Assembly (NCBI RefSeq): GCF_001007995.1
Contig: NZ_CP011389.1
Location: 992,001 to 1,056,000, forward strand
Length of the DNA stretch: 64,000 nt
Origin: Deinococcus soli (ex Cha et al. 2016)
GTDB taxonomy: Bacteria; Deinococcota; Deinococci; Deinococcales; Deinococcaceae
Reading direction: 5' to 3'
In this document: one piece after another, positions 53,274 to 64,000 of the stretch
Layout: each line of letters begins with the position of its first letter
Position numbering within the stretch: the stretch's first letter is position 1
Translations under genes and position numbers: made by a program
The notes under the pieces: model-generated
Database searches by the model: none
Seen by the model: the letters and a program-made list of their open reading frames with translations, nothing else
Told to the model about the DNA's origin: nothing

Positions 53274-53899
53274 CACTTCGTTGCCTCCTGCCGCGCGCGG
53301 AACGCCTGCACCTCGGTGAGGAAGTTCCGCAGCATCTCCAGGCCGTCCTGGGTGGCAATGCTCTCCGGGTGGAACTGCACCCCGAACACCGGGAAGGTGC
53401 GGTGGCGCAGCGCCATCACGACCTCGTCCTGCGGGTCGGTCGTCCACGCGGTCGCCACCAGCTCCGGCGGCAGGTCGCGCACCACCAGCGAGTGGTACCG
53501 TGTGACCGTCACGCCGTCCCGCAGGCCCGCGAACAGGCCCGCCCCATCATGCCGCACCGGACTGGTCTTCCCGTGCACCGGCAGGATCGCGCGGCCCACC
53601 TGTGCCCCGAACGCCTCGCCAATGCTCTGGTGGCCCAGACACACGCCCAGCACCGGCACGCTGGACCCCAGCTCACGGATCACGGCCACACTCTGCCCCG
53701 CCTCGGAGGGCGTACAGGGCCCCGGCGACACCACGATCGCATCCGGGTTCAGGGCCCGCACGTCATCCAGCGTGAACGCATCGTTGCGCCACACCGTCAG
53801 CTTGGCGCCCAGCGTCCCGAAGTACTGCACCAGATTGAACGTGAACGAATCGTAGTTGTCGATCAGGAGGAGGCGGAGGGGGGCGGTCGGCTCGGTCAT
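53273..53899 (-). CDS. trpG: Anthranilate synthase component II (glutamine amidotransferase)
   Basis: 208 residues. Class I amidotransferase: LLLIDNYDSFTFNLVQY, nucleophile Cys in GVCLGHQSIGE, and FHPES with catalytic His/Glu. ATG 53899 has SD AGGAGA and is preferred over codons upstream that run into trpE. Supplies ammonia to TrpE. Confidence 0.95.
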   Translation of the reverse strand: MTEPTAPLRLLLIDNYDSFTFNLVQYFGTLGAKLTVWRNDAFTLDDVRALNPDAIVVSPGPCTPSEAGQSVAVIRELGSSVPVLGVCLGHQSIGEAFGAQVGRAILPVHGKTSPVRHDGAGLFAGLRDGVTVTRYHSLVVRDLPPELVATAWTTDPQDEVVMALRHRTFPVFGVQFHPESIATQDGLEMLRNFLTEVQAFRARQEATK

Positions 53900-53949
53900 C
53901 GGTGAGTCTCCTGAGCGGCTTGAGCTTGGTTCGGGCGTCATGGCGGCCA

Positions 53950-55374
<1,425 letters not shown>

Positions 55375-55404
55375 GGGTCTCCTGGGGTTCGGGGGCGGGG
55401 GGTC

Positions 55405-55438
55405 AAAAAAACGCCCGGGTGGGAGTTCCACCTGGGCG
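55405..55438 (-). terminator. trp attenuator terminator
   Basis: RNA stem CGCCCAGGUGG (55438-55428) with CCACCCGGGCG (55422-55412), one A-C mismatch, 5-base loop, followed by seven U (55411-55405). It lies between the leader peptide and trpE. Confidence 0.9.
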
Positions 55439-55469
55439 CGTCTGTGCAGTGTCGGGGCGACAAGCGTGA

Positions 55470-55517
55470 TCAGACCCAGGAGTTTCTGGGCCACCACCAC
55501 GCACCGGACACGGTCAT
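55470..55517 (-). CDS. trpL: trp operon leader peptide
   Basis: 15 codons: MTVSGAWWWPRNSWV, four Trp of 15, three in tandem. TATGCT (55525-55530) lies 7 bases before its ATG, so the peptide is predicted to be translated from a leaderless mRNA. The Trp codons overlap a CCCAG/CTGGG hairpin whose 3' arm can alternatively pair with the 5' arm of the terminator, giving classic 1:2, 2:3 and 3:4 pairings. Ribosome stalling at the Trp codons would favour the antiterminator. Confidence 0.9.
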   Translation of the reverse strand: MTVSGAWWWPRNSWV

Positions 55518-55524
55518 GCGTGGC

Positions 55525-55530
55525 AGCATA
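55525..55530 (-). promoter_or_regulatory. -10 element of the trp operon
   Basis: TATGCT on the minus strand, 7 bases before the leader-peptide ATG. Confidence 0.75.
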
Positions 55531-55576
55531 GCGCGCGGCTCGCAGGGGCAGGGGGCGTGTGTAGACAGGTGCCAGC

Positions 55577-55861
55577 TCATCCGGGCGTGACGGTCACCGT
55601 TACCGCCTGCCCCTCCTCCAGCGCCTCCGCGCGGCGCACCGCGACCTTCACCGGCAGCAGGTACCCGCCGTCCTTCGGGAAGATCGAGGTGCGAAACCGG
55701 GTCTCGCCCACCACCGCCTCGCAGGGGATCATGCCCCACCCGTACGTCACGAACCGCGCGGCGTCCTTCAGGTCCGTCACCAGCTCAGCCGGCACCCGCA
55801 GGAAGTAATGCGGGGCGGGGCCGCGCCAGTGAAACAGCTCAGCAGTGAACGTCAGGGGCAT
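55577..55861 (-). CDS. DUF1905-domain protein
   Basis: 94 residues spanning a whole DUF1905 domain (FTAELFHWRGPAPHYFLRVPAEL; GWGMIPCEAVVGETRFRTSIFPKDGGYLLPV). Small beta-barrel, function unknown; often fused to YdeI-type domains. TAGGCT 6 bases before ATG 55861 decides the start. Confidence 0.85.
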   Translation of the reverse strand: MPLTFTAELFHWRGPAPHYFLRVPAELVTDLKDAARFVTYGWGMIPCEAVVGETRFRTSIFPKDGGYLLPVKVAVRRAEALEEGQAVTVTVTPG

Positions 55862-55878
55862 GGAGGCAGCCTAGCGGG

Positions 55879-57531
55879 TCAGGGGGAGACGGTCAGCGAG
55901 AACGCGGCGCGCCCCACCACCTGACCGTCCTTACGGAACGTGAGGGTCATGGACGAGTCCCCGGCGGGCACCGTGGCATCTGCCTGGAAGTTCAGGGTGG
56001 TCTGGAGCGCCTGGGCACCCAGGCCCTGGCCGGAGAGGCTGGGCAGGATCAGCGTGGCGGGGCTGACGGTCACGCCCGGTACGTCCACCGACAGCGTGAC
56101 GGTTCCGCTGATCGCGCCGCCCTGACGCAGGTCGACGGGTACCGCCGTGGGCTGACCGGTGCGGAGCAGCAGGTCACTGCCCCACGCGGGCGACGCGACG
56201 TTCACCCAGGCCGCGCCCGGCTGGAAGCTCAGGCGGGACCACGTTCCGGCCGGGACGGACGTGCGCTGGATGGTGGTCTGGGTGTCCGTGCTGCTGCTCT
56301 GCCGCTGGATCAGGTTCCAGCCCCGTTTCAGATCCAGCTGATCCAAGTACGTGAGCGTCATGCCCAGGGACGTGTCCTCGCAGCGGCCCTGCACGCGGAT
56401 GTCCCGGTCGACGTACAGGCGGGTCAGGCCGCGCGGCTCCAGACTGGCGCTGACGGCGCGTCCCAGTGGATCACCCTGCGCGCTGACCACCTGAAGGTTC
56501 GCCTCTGTGGCCAGCGCGTCCGGTTGCGAACGCTCCCCCACGAAGGCCTGACACTCGAACAGGCTGCTCAGCGCCCCGGTGGGCGGGGTACTCAGCGTGA
56601 CATTCACCTGCCCGTCGGCGGCGAGCGGCACGCTCTGCGCGGTCATGACGGCAGGGTCGGGCAGCGTGAAGTCCAGGTACTGCTCCTCGACCCGCGCCCC
56701 CTGACCCAGGGTCGGGTGGTGCAGCGTGCCCACCACCCGCGCCGGGTCGGTGGGGCCGCCAACCTCGCTGCCGGTCGCGTCCTGCGCGGACGTGAACAGC
56801 AGGCTGAAGCTGTACACCTGCGTGTCGGGCCGCTGCCGGTCCACCGGGAAGTCCACGGCGAACGTCACGGGGACACTCGCGCCGGGAGCGAGCGTGCCGG
56901 GCAGCACCCACCCGCCGCTCTGGGTGGCCACGCTCAGTCCGGCGGGTGGCGTGACCTGCACGCCGCGCAGGTCGAGGCCGGTCAGGAAGGGCGTGCCCTG
57001 CGGGTGCGGGCGAGCCACGCCGGTCTGAAGGTCAACGTCCTGGGCGCGGGTGGCGCTCAGCTGCGGCGCCTGCGCGGACGCGTCTTGCCCGCTGAAGAGT
57101 TGCAGGCGGCGGAACGGCGTTCCCGCGATGGTGGGCGCCATGGCGTTGTTGCCCGGGTCGCCGTCCGTGTCGTTCAGGGCGACGGGCAGCAGCACGAGGT
57201 TCGTGATGGGCACGCCGGTCGGGTTGGTGACTAGGAACGTGGTGTTCACATGCCGGACGTCCTGGGTGCCGCGGCGGCTGATGAACGTGACGGTGCTGAT
57301 GGCCTGCGCGCCCAGCTGCACGTCACCCGGCGCGCCCTCCAGGCGCTGCGCGGTCAGCTGAGCGGGGGGCAGGGACTGCAAGGTCGCCTGCGTGCCCTGC
57401 GGACCGCCCACCCGGATGTCGAGGGCATAGACCTGACCGCCGGACGCCACAGGGTGAGCGGGTGGGGTCGGGGCAGAGCAGGCGAGCAGCAGCAGGGTCA
57501 GGGCCGGAATCAGGGACGCGCGCTTGAACAT
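55879..57531 (-). CDS. Large predicted lipoprotein with beta-sandwich domains
   Basis: 550 residues. Lipoprotein signal MFKRASLIPALTLLLLAC with lipobox LLAC. The mature part is Ser/Thr/Ala/Gln-rich and beta-strand-rich with FLVTNPTGVPITNLVLLPVA and a C-terminal Ig-like region (VTLSVDVPGVTVSPATLIL). Probably an envelope or cell-surface protein; no catalytic motif. ATG 57531 is chosen because it starts the signal peptide. Confidence 0.82.
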   Translation of the reverse strand: MFKRASLIPALTLLLLACSAPTPPAHPVASGGQVYALDIRVGGPQGTQATLQSLPPAQLTAQRLEGAPGDVQLGAQAISTVTFISRRGTQDVRHVNTTFLVTNPTGVPITNLVLLPVALNDTDGDPGNNAMAPTIAGTPFRRLQLFSGQDASAQAPQLSATRAQDVDLQTGVARPHPQGTPFLTGLDLRGVQVTPPAGLSVATQSGGWVLPGTLAPGASVPVTFAVDFPVDRQRPDTQVYSFSLLFTSAQDATGSEVGGPTDPARVVGTLHHPTLGQGARVEEQYLDFTLPDPAVMTAQSVPLAADGQVNVTLSTPPTGALSSLFECQAFVGERSQPDALATEANLQVVSAQGDPLGRAVSASLEPRGLTRLYVDRDIRVQGRCEDTSLGMTLTYLDQLDLKRGWNLIQRQSSSTDTQTTIQRTSVPAGTWSRLSFQPGAAWVNVASPAWGSDLLLRTGQPTAVPVDLRQGGAISGTVTLSVDVPGVTVSPATLILPSLSGQGLGAQALQTTLNFQADATVPAGDSSMTLTFRKDGQVVGRAAFSLTVSP

Positions 57532-57649
57532 GAAGAACCTCGGGGACAGCAGGACTGGAGGTTCAGCGTAGCGGACGGCAGCGGGCAGTTCTGCCTCACC
57601 TGAGTGCGTGACGGCGTCCACGGGATCACCCCGGTCGGGGCCGGCGGCG

Positions 57650-58189
57650 TTACAGCTGATCGACGCCCTGACGGACGCTGGTCATCAGCGCCTCGTCGTA
57701 CAGACCGGCGTAGTGGTCCCCGAGGGTGATGAGGAACTGCATCTCCTCCCGGGTCGTGCGGGCGCTGAGGCGCGTCTCGAAACTCAGGAGGAGCGCGCCG
57801 TACGCGAGGGACGCCGCGCCCGCGATGGCCAGGATGACCGGCAGTGGTCCGGCCTGGGCGCCGAGCAGGGCGCTGCCACCGATCAGGATGCTGGTCAGGA
57901 CGAGCAGCGCCACCGCGAGATACAGGGCCGTCATGGCGCGCACGATGATGCGGCTGCGGCGCGCCAGCCGGGGGAGCTGCTTGACGATCAGGCGTTTCTC
58001 GTCCCGGGCGAGTGCCTCGGCGCGGCCCTCGTCGGTGACGAGCACCTTGAAGCGCGCCGTGAGTTGCCGCACGCGGTCGGTCACGCGGCCCAGGCGGCTG
58101 CTGGTGCTCATGAGCAGTGTGCCCGCGCCGCTGATCAGTACGGCCGGGGTGATCATGGCGGTCAGGACCTGCAGGTTCGCGTCGGCCAT
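57650..58189 (-). CDS. DUF2721 family membrane protein
   Basis: 179 residues. N-terminal helix (LTAMITPAVLISGAGTLLMSTSSRLGRVTDRVRQL) with the conserved S-x-R-L-GRV-DR region, then two membrane helices (about 85-130). Function of the family is unknown. TACCTT 6 bases before ATG 58189 fixes the start. Confidence 0.88.
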   Translation of the reverse strand: MADANLQVLTAMITPAVLISGAGTLLMSTSSRLGRVTDRVRQLTARFKVLVTDEGRAEALARDEKRLIVKQLPRLARRSRIIVRAMTALYLAVALLVLTSILIGGSALLGAQAGPLPVILAIAGAASLAYGALLLSFETRLSARTTREEMQFLITLGDHYAGLYDEALMTSVRQGVDQL

Positions 58190-58336
58190 GCCATGAAGGT
58201 ACGCTAAAACCCCACTGGGACGCCTTCGACAAATCTGCACATTCCCTGCGAGAAGCCTGCACGGGTGCCCGTCATCCTTTGACCCAGGAGAAGGGCAGCG
58301 GCGAGCGCCGCACCCGGATCGAAAAGGAGACCCACC

Positions 58337-58735
58337 ATGAAGAAGATGCTGCTGACCGTCGCCGCTGCCCTGAGCCTCGCCACCACCGCCTTTGCCGCCA
58401 GCCCCATGACCGTGTACGCCACCGACGGGAACGGCAACGAGTACCAGAGCCTGTCCACCGAGTCCAGCTGGATGGCCATCGAGGTGCCCCTGAATGCCCT
58501 GGGCGGCAGTGTTCCCGGCGACCTGAGCATCGCCGTGAGTGGCCTGCCTGCCGGGACGTACGTGACACTCGACAGCGTGAGCACCGAGGGCGACAACGCG
58601 CTCCTGTACGTGTCGGTCACCCGCGACGACACCAGCAGCAACGTGAACGCCCTGGCGCAGATCAACGTGAACGCCGGTGGCAGCACCCTGACCACCGTGC
58701 AGATCCCGGTGTACGGCGCCGCGTACGGCGAATAA
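58337..58735 (+). CDS. Small secreted protein of unknown function
   Basis: 132 residues. Signal peptide [20 protein letters not shown], then an approximately 110-residue beta-rich domain (Ser/Thr/Asn-rich, no Cys). SD AAAAGGAG, a conventional leader. No family recognised. Confidence 0.8.
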   Translation: MKKMLLTVAAALSLATTAFAASPMTVYATDGNGNEYQSLSTESSWMAIEVPLNALGGSVPGDLSIAVSGLPAGTYVTLDSVSTEGDNALLYVSVTRDDTSSNVNALAQINVNAGGSTLTTVQIPVYGAAYGE

Positions 58736-58826
58736 TCGGGAACCGGCCAGTCCGGGTGATCGCCTGCCTCCATCCGGGGCAGGTGTTCTGCTGGTGTGGG
58801 CCGCCTCATGCTCTACCCTGCGGGGC

Positions 58827-59978
58827 ATGTGGGAGTCACGGCGGGCGGCGGCGGTGCCGGGGAGCGTGTTTGCGCTGATGGACGCCGCAAAGGGGCGGGC
58901 GCGGGCGGCGGGCCTGGGCATCGTGGATCTGAGTATCGGGAGCAGTGACCTGCCGCCGCCGGACGCGGTGCTGGAGGTGCTGCGCGGGGCGACGCGGGAC
59001 GCGCAGACGTACCGGTACCCGCTGTTCAGTGACACGGCGCCGCTGCGGGAGGCGGCGGCGGGGTATCTGGCGCGGCGCTTCGGGGTGTGCGTGGACCCGG
59101 CGCGGGAGGTGCTGCCGCTGATCGGTGCGCAGGAGGGGCTGGCGCATCTGCTGCTGGCGGTGACCGATCCGGGGGATAAGCTGCTGCTGCCCGACCCCTG
59201 TTACCCGCCGTACCTGGGGGCGGCGGCGGTGGCGGGCCTGAACGTGGTGACGTTGCCCCTGCGGCCCGAGGCGGCCTTCCTGCCGGATCTCGACGCCGTG
59301 CCGGTGGGCGTCCGGCCGCGCGTGCTGCTGCTGAATTACCCGAACAATCCGACGTCGGCGGTGGCGGACGCGGCGTTCTTCCGGCGGGCGGCGGCGTGGT
59401 GCCGGGCGCGGGGGGCGCTGCTCGTCCATGACCACCCGTACGCGGAGCTGACCTTCGGGGCGTACCGCGCGCCGAGCGCGCTGGAGGCTGGCCTGGAGGG
59501 TGTGGTGGAGCTGCACTCGCTGAGCAAGACGCACCACATGGGCGGCTTCCGGGTGGGCTTCGCGGCGGGGGACGCGGGCGTGATCGCGGCGCTGGCGCGG
59601 GTGAAGGGCGCGATTGACTTCCACCCGTACCTGGGCATCCAGCGGGCGGCGGCGCACGCGCTGGGGCTGCCGGACGGGGTGGGCCGGGCGGGCGCAGCGG
59701 TGTTCGAGGCGCGGCGGGACGCGCTGGTTCCGGCCCTGAGGGAGCTGGGCTGGGAGGTGGCGATGCCGGAGGCGAGCATGTACGCCTGGGCACGCGTGCC
59801 GGGCTTGAGGGACAGTGTGGCGTTCGCGGTGCGCGCCGCCGAGACGACGGGCGTGGCAGTCAGTCCCGGTGCGGCGTTCGGGGCGGGCGGCGAGGGCTTC
59901 GTGCGGTTCGCGCTGGTGCAGCCACCCGAGGTCCTGCGCGAGGCGGCGAGGCAGTTGGGGACGGTGCCAACCGCCTGA
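58827..59978 (+). CDS. Class I/II PLP-dependent aminotransferase
   Basis: 383 residues. Fold type [33 protein letters not shown]-lysine in [15 protein letters not shown]. Resembles LL-diaminopimelate or N-succinyl-DAP aminotransferases; Deinococcus uses ornithine, so another amino acid is possible. TACCCT (58814-58819) precedes ATG 58827 by 7 bases. Confidence 0.88.
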   Translation: MWESRRAAAVPGSVFALMDAAKGRARAAGLGIVDLSIGSSDLPPPDAVLEVLRGATRDAQTYRYPLFSDTAPLREAAAGYLARRFGVCVDPAREVLPLIGAQEGLAHLLLAVTDPGDKLLLPDPCYPPYLGAAAVAGLNVVTLPLRPEAAFLPDLDAVPVGVRPRVLLLNYPNNPTSAVADAAFFRRAAAWCRARGALLVHDHPYAELTFGAYRAPSALEAGLEGVVELHSLSKTHHMGGFRVGFAAGDAGVIAALARVKGAIDFHPYLGIQRAAAHALGLPDGVGRAGAAVFEARRDALVPALRELGWEVAMPEASMYAWARVPGLRDSVAFAVRAAETTGVAVSPGAAFGAGGEGFVRFALVQPPEVLREAARQLGTVPTA

Positions 59979-59986
59979 ACGCGCGC

Positions 59987-60012
59987 GGGGCGCGGGCAGA
60001 TGTCCGCGCCCC
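59987..60012. terminator. Terminator hairpin between convergent genes
   Basis: GGGGCGCGG / CCGCGCCCC over an 8-base loop. No clear U-tract. Confidence 0.6.
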
Positions 60013-60026
60013 ACCTCCTGTGACCG

Positions 60027-60335
60027 TTACTTGTCGAACTTGTCGTACCCGGCAGCGCTGCGGCGCTGGGCGCCACGGGCGTAATCCATCTGCATCTCGA
60101 CCGTTTCGTGCTTGCCTTCGGTGAAGGTGCTGTCGTGAATCCAGTAGTTCAGGCGGTCATCGCCGAGTTGCACCCAGAGTTTGTGCTGGTCTTCGGGGTC
60201 GCGCCAGAAGGAGACGTGCTCGAAGGCGTTGCGCTGCGCCCAGGTCTGGATGTCCGACAGGACGCGGGCGGCCTTGGGGTGGGTCATCTGGAATTCCTGA
60301 CCGTCGGCTTCGTTGCGGAACTTGATCTCGACCAT
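60027..60335 (-). CDS. Small conserved protein of unknown function
   Basis: 102 residues, acidic/basic mixed, no membrane or signal sequence. VEIKFRNEADGQEF start; several aromatic strands (FEHVSFWRD; DRLNYWIHD). TACGCT 9 bases before ATG 60335. No family recognised. Confidence 0.75.
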   Translation of the reverse strand: MVEIKFRNEADGQEFQMTHPKAARVLSDIQTWAQRNAFEHVSFWRDPEDQHKLWVQLGDDRLNYWIHDSTFTEGKHETVEMQMDYARGAQRRSAAGYDKFDK

Positions 60336-60471
60336 GGTGGGTTCAGCGTAACAGACGCCGGGTGAACTGCGTACAGAGTTGCGCGAAGGGGTCTTCATGT
60401 GTCCTGCTGGGCGTGGAAGCGGTACCGGACTCAGCGGGATAACTACCCTGGTCACGCTAGGGTGAAGGGCG

Positions 60472-61251
60472 ATGACGGACGCTCTGAAAGTCACCACCCT
60501 GAATGTGAACGGTCTCCGCAGCGCGCTGCGCAAGGGCCTGCGCGACTGGGCCGCGCGGGAACAGCCGGACGTGCTGCTGCTGCAGGAGGTCCGCGCCGAC
60601 CCCATGCCCGACGCCCTGGCGGACCTGGGCTACGCCGGGGCGTGGTTCCCGGCGCAGAAGGCCGGGTACAGCGGCGTGGCGGTCCTGTCCCGCCGACCCC
60701 TGTCGGACGTCCGCGTGGGCATGCCGCACGCGGAGCTGGACGCCGAGGGCCGCGTGCTGAGCGCCGTGGTGGACGGCGTGCGCTTCGTGAGCGTGTACCT
60801 GCCCAGCGGCAGCAGCGGCCCGGACCGGCAGGGCTTCAAGGACCGTACGCTGCTGGACTTCCAGGCGTGGACGGACGCCCTACTGGCCGAGGGGCAACCC
60901 GTGGTGATCGGCGGAGATTACAACATCGCGCACCAGCAGGTGGACCTGAAGAACTGGCGCTCGAATCAGAAGAACAGCGGCTTTCTGCCGCACGAGCGGG
61001 CGTGGATGACCGCGCACCTCGCGTCGGGCCTGACGGACACGCACCGGGCTTGCCTGGGCGAGGCGGCGGAGTACACGTGGTGGAGCAACCGCGCGAACGC
61101 GTACGCGAACAACGTGGGCTGGCGCATCGACTATCTGCTCGCATCGGGCGTGACCGTGCAGGAAGTCTGCGTGGACCGTGACGCGCGCCTGAGCGACCAC
61201 GCGCCCCTGAGCGGCGTGATCCGGCCGGGCGGGCCGCTCAGGGAAGCGTAA
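60472..61251 (+). CDS. xthA: Exodeoxyribonuclease III (AP endonuclease)
   Basis: 259 residues. EEP-fold motifs: TTLNVNGLRS, LLQEVRAD, GYSGVAVLS, GGDYNIA, DYLLA and SDHAPL are all present. Cleaves at abasic sites and trims 3' ends in base-excision repair. TAGGGT 8 bases before ATG 60472. Confidence 0.94.
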   Translation: MTDALKVTTLNVNGLRSALRKGLRDWAAREQPDVLLLQEVRADPMPDALADLGYAGAWFPAQKAGYSGVAVLSRRPLSDVRVGMPHAELDAEGRVLSAVVDGVRFVSVYLPSGSSGPDRQGFKDRTLLDFQAWTDALLAEGQPVVIGGDYNIAHQQVDLKNWRSNQKNSGFLPHERAWMTAHLASGLTDTHRACLGEAAEYTWWSNRANAYANNVGWRIDYLLASGVTVQEVCVDRDARLSDHAPLSGVIRPGGPLREA

Positions 61252-61493
61252 AGTTCGCGTCAGATGAGGCCGGAAGGCGCGTGATATGCTGAGCGGGCTG
61301 CCGGGTTCAGGACAGCGCCCCCGCCCACTCACCGCTCAGCACCCGCTGACTGACGCTGGACGGAGGGCGCAACCCGAGGATAGCGAACACCTGCTGCCCG
61401 TGGGCGGGTCGCGCGCACGCCAGCGTCAGTCTGAGAAGCGCGTCTCACACGAGTTAACCCCCACGGGCGCGTCCTGAGTGACCAGGAACGTAC
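61252..61493 (+). promoter_or_regulatory. Structured leader region of rnr
   Basis: A -10 TATGCT at 61285-61290 would give an approximately 200-nt leader. It holds a 12-base perfect stem GACTGACGCTGG (61348-61359) / complement (61420-61431) enclosing 60 bases, and TGAGA-AGCGCG-TCTCA at 61432-61447. A further 9-base pair GCTGAGCGG / CCGCTCAGC (61288-61296 / 61332-61340) partly overlaps the -10, so it would be outside the RNA if that promoter is used. Not recognised as any known RNA class. Confidence 0.55.

Positions 61494-64000
<2,507 letters not shown>

Noticed and set aside
61348..61431. rnr leader as a known RNA (tmRNA, SRP RNA, Y RNA, TPP, FMN, glycine or guanidine riboswitch)
   Set aside because: None of the conserved sequence blocks of these classes is present; only the stem is clear.

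Overview
The window is a very GC-rich, densely packed bacterial chromosome segment. Four things point to Deinococcus: the gene families, a pilMNO-(PilP/PilW)-pilQ operon followed by aro genes, an unusually long RNase R, and above all many start codons that sit only 5-9 bases downstream of a TANNNT -10 element (leaderless mRNAs, known to be common in Deinococcus). I see no phage, insertion sequence, CRISPR array, rRNA or tRNA; this is mostly core genome with a catabolic island. No species is assigned.

Layout. 1-4.5 kb: lysine 2,3-aminomutase (cut by the window edge) divergent from an Lrp/AsnC regulator, a DUF1801-like protein, a DinB-like protein, a secreted protein, and a monooxygenase-fold membrane protein. 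4.5-8.6 kb: a histidine phosphatase / stomatin / NfeD operon, a double ABC ATPase and a secreted protein. 8.6-18.1 kb: a polyol-utilisation operon read on the minus strand (binding protein, two permeases, mannitol dehydrogenase family enzyme, SDR, zinc polyol dehydrogenase, xylulokinase-like kinase), divergent from its LacI regulator, with two identical 16-base operator candidates between them. 18.1-20.8 kb: HAD phosphatase and purH, the latter behind a clear ZTP (pfl) riboswitch. 20.9-30.6 kb: MarR-P450 pair, GNAT acetyltransferase, GAF/HD-GYP signalling protein, alpha/beta hydrolase, Mug DNA glycosylase and a sulfite-oxidase-like molybdoenzyme. 30.8-40.6 kb: ParB-like protein, leucyl aminopeptidase, Asp23-FakA pair, winged-helix protein, amidohydrolase, acetamidase/formamidase, MurF and a lipoprotein. 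41.2-51.2 kb: type IV pilus operon pilMNO-(PilP/PilW)-pilQ, then aroC, aroK, aroB, aroQ and an esterase. 51.2-55.5 kb: rplM-rpsI, and the trpE-trpG-trpD operon on the minus strand. 55.5-64 kb: DUF1905, lipoprotein, DUF2721, small secreted protein, aminotransferase, small conserved protein, exonuclease III, and RNase R running off the right edge.

How the genes work together. The polyol island is a self-contained uptake-oxidation-phosphorylation route: polyols enter through the ABC importer (its ATPase is not encoded here), are oxidised to ketoses by three dehydrogenases of different families, and xylulose-type ketoses are phosphorylated. The aro genes make chorismate, which trpEGD then commits to tryptophan.

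RNA-level control is the most notable theme. The trp operon begins with a 15-codon leader peptide containing four Trp codons and a canonical attenuator, and that peptide itself is preceded by a leaderless-type promoter. purH has a ZTP riboswitch. A strong minus-strand terminator precedes the DUF4258 gene and may end a roughly 70-nt RNA. RNase R has an approximately 200-nt leader with a long perfect stem. RNase R also carries an approximately 425-residue disordered, AT-hook-like N-terminal extension.
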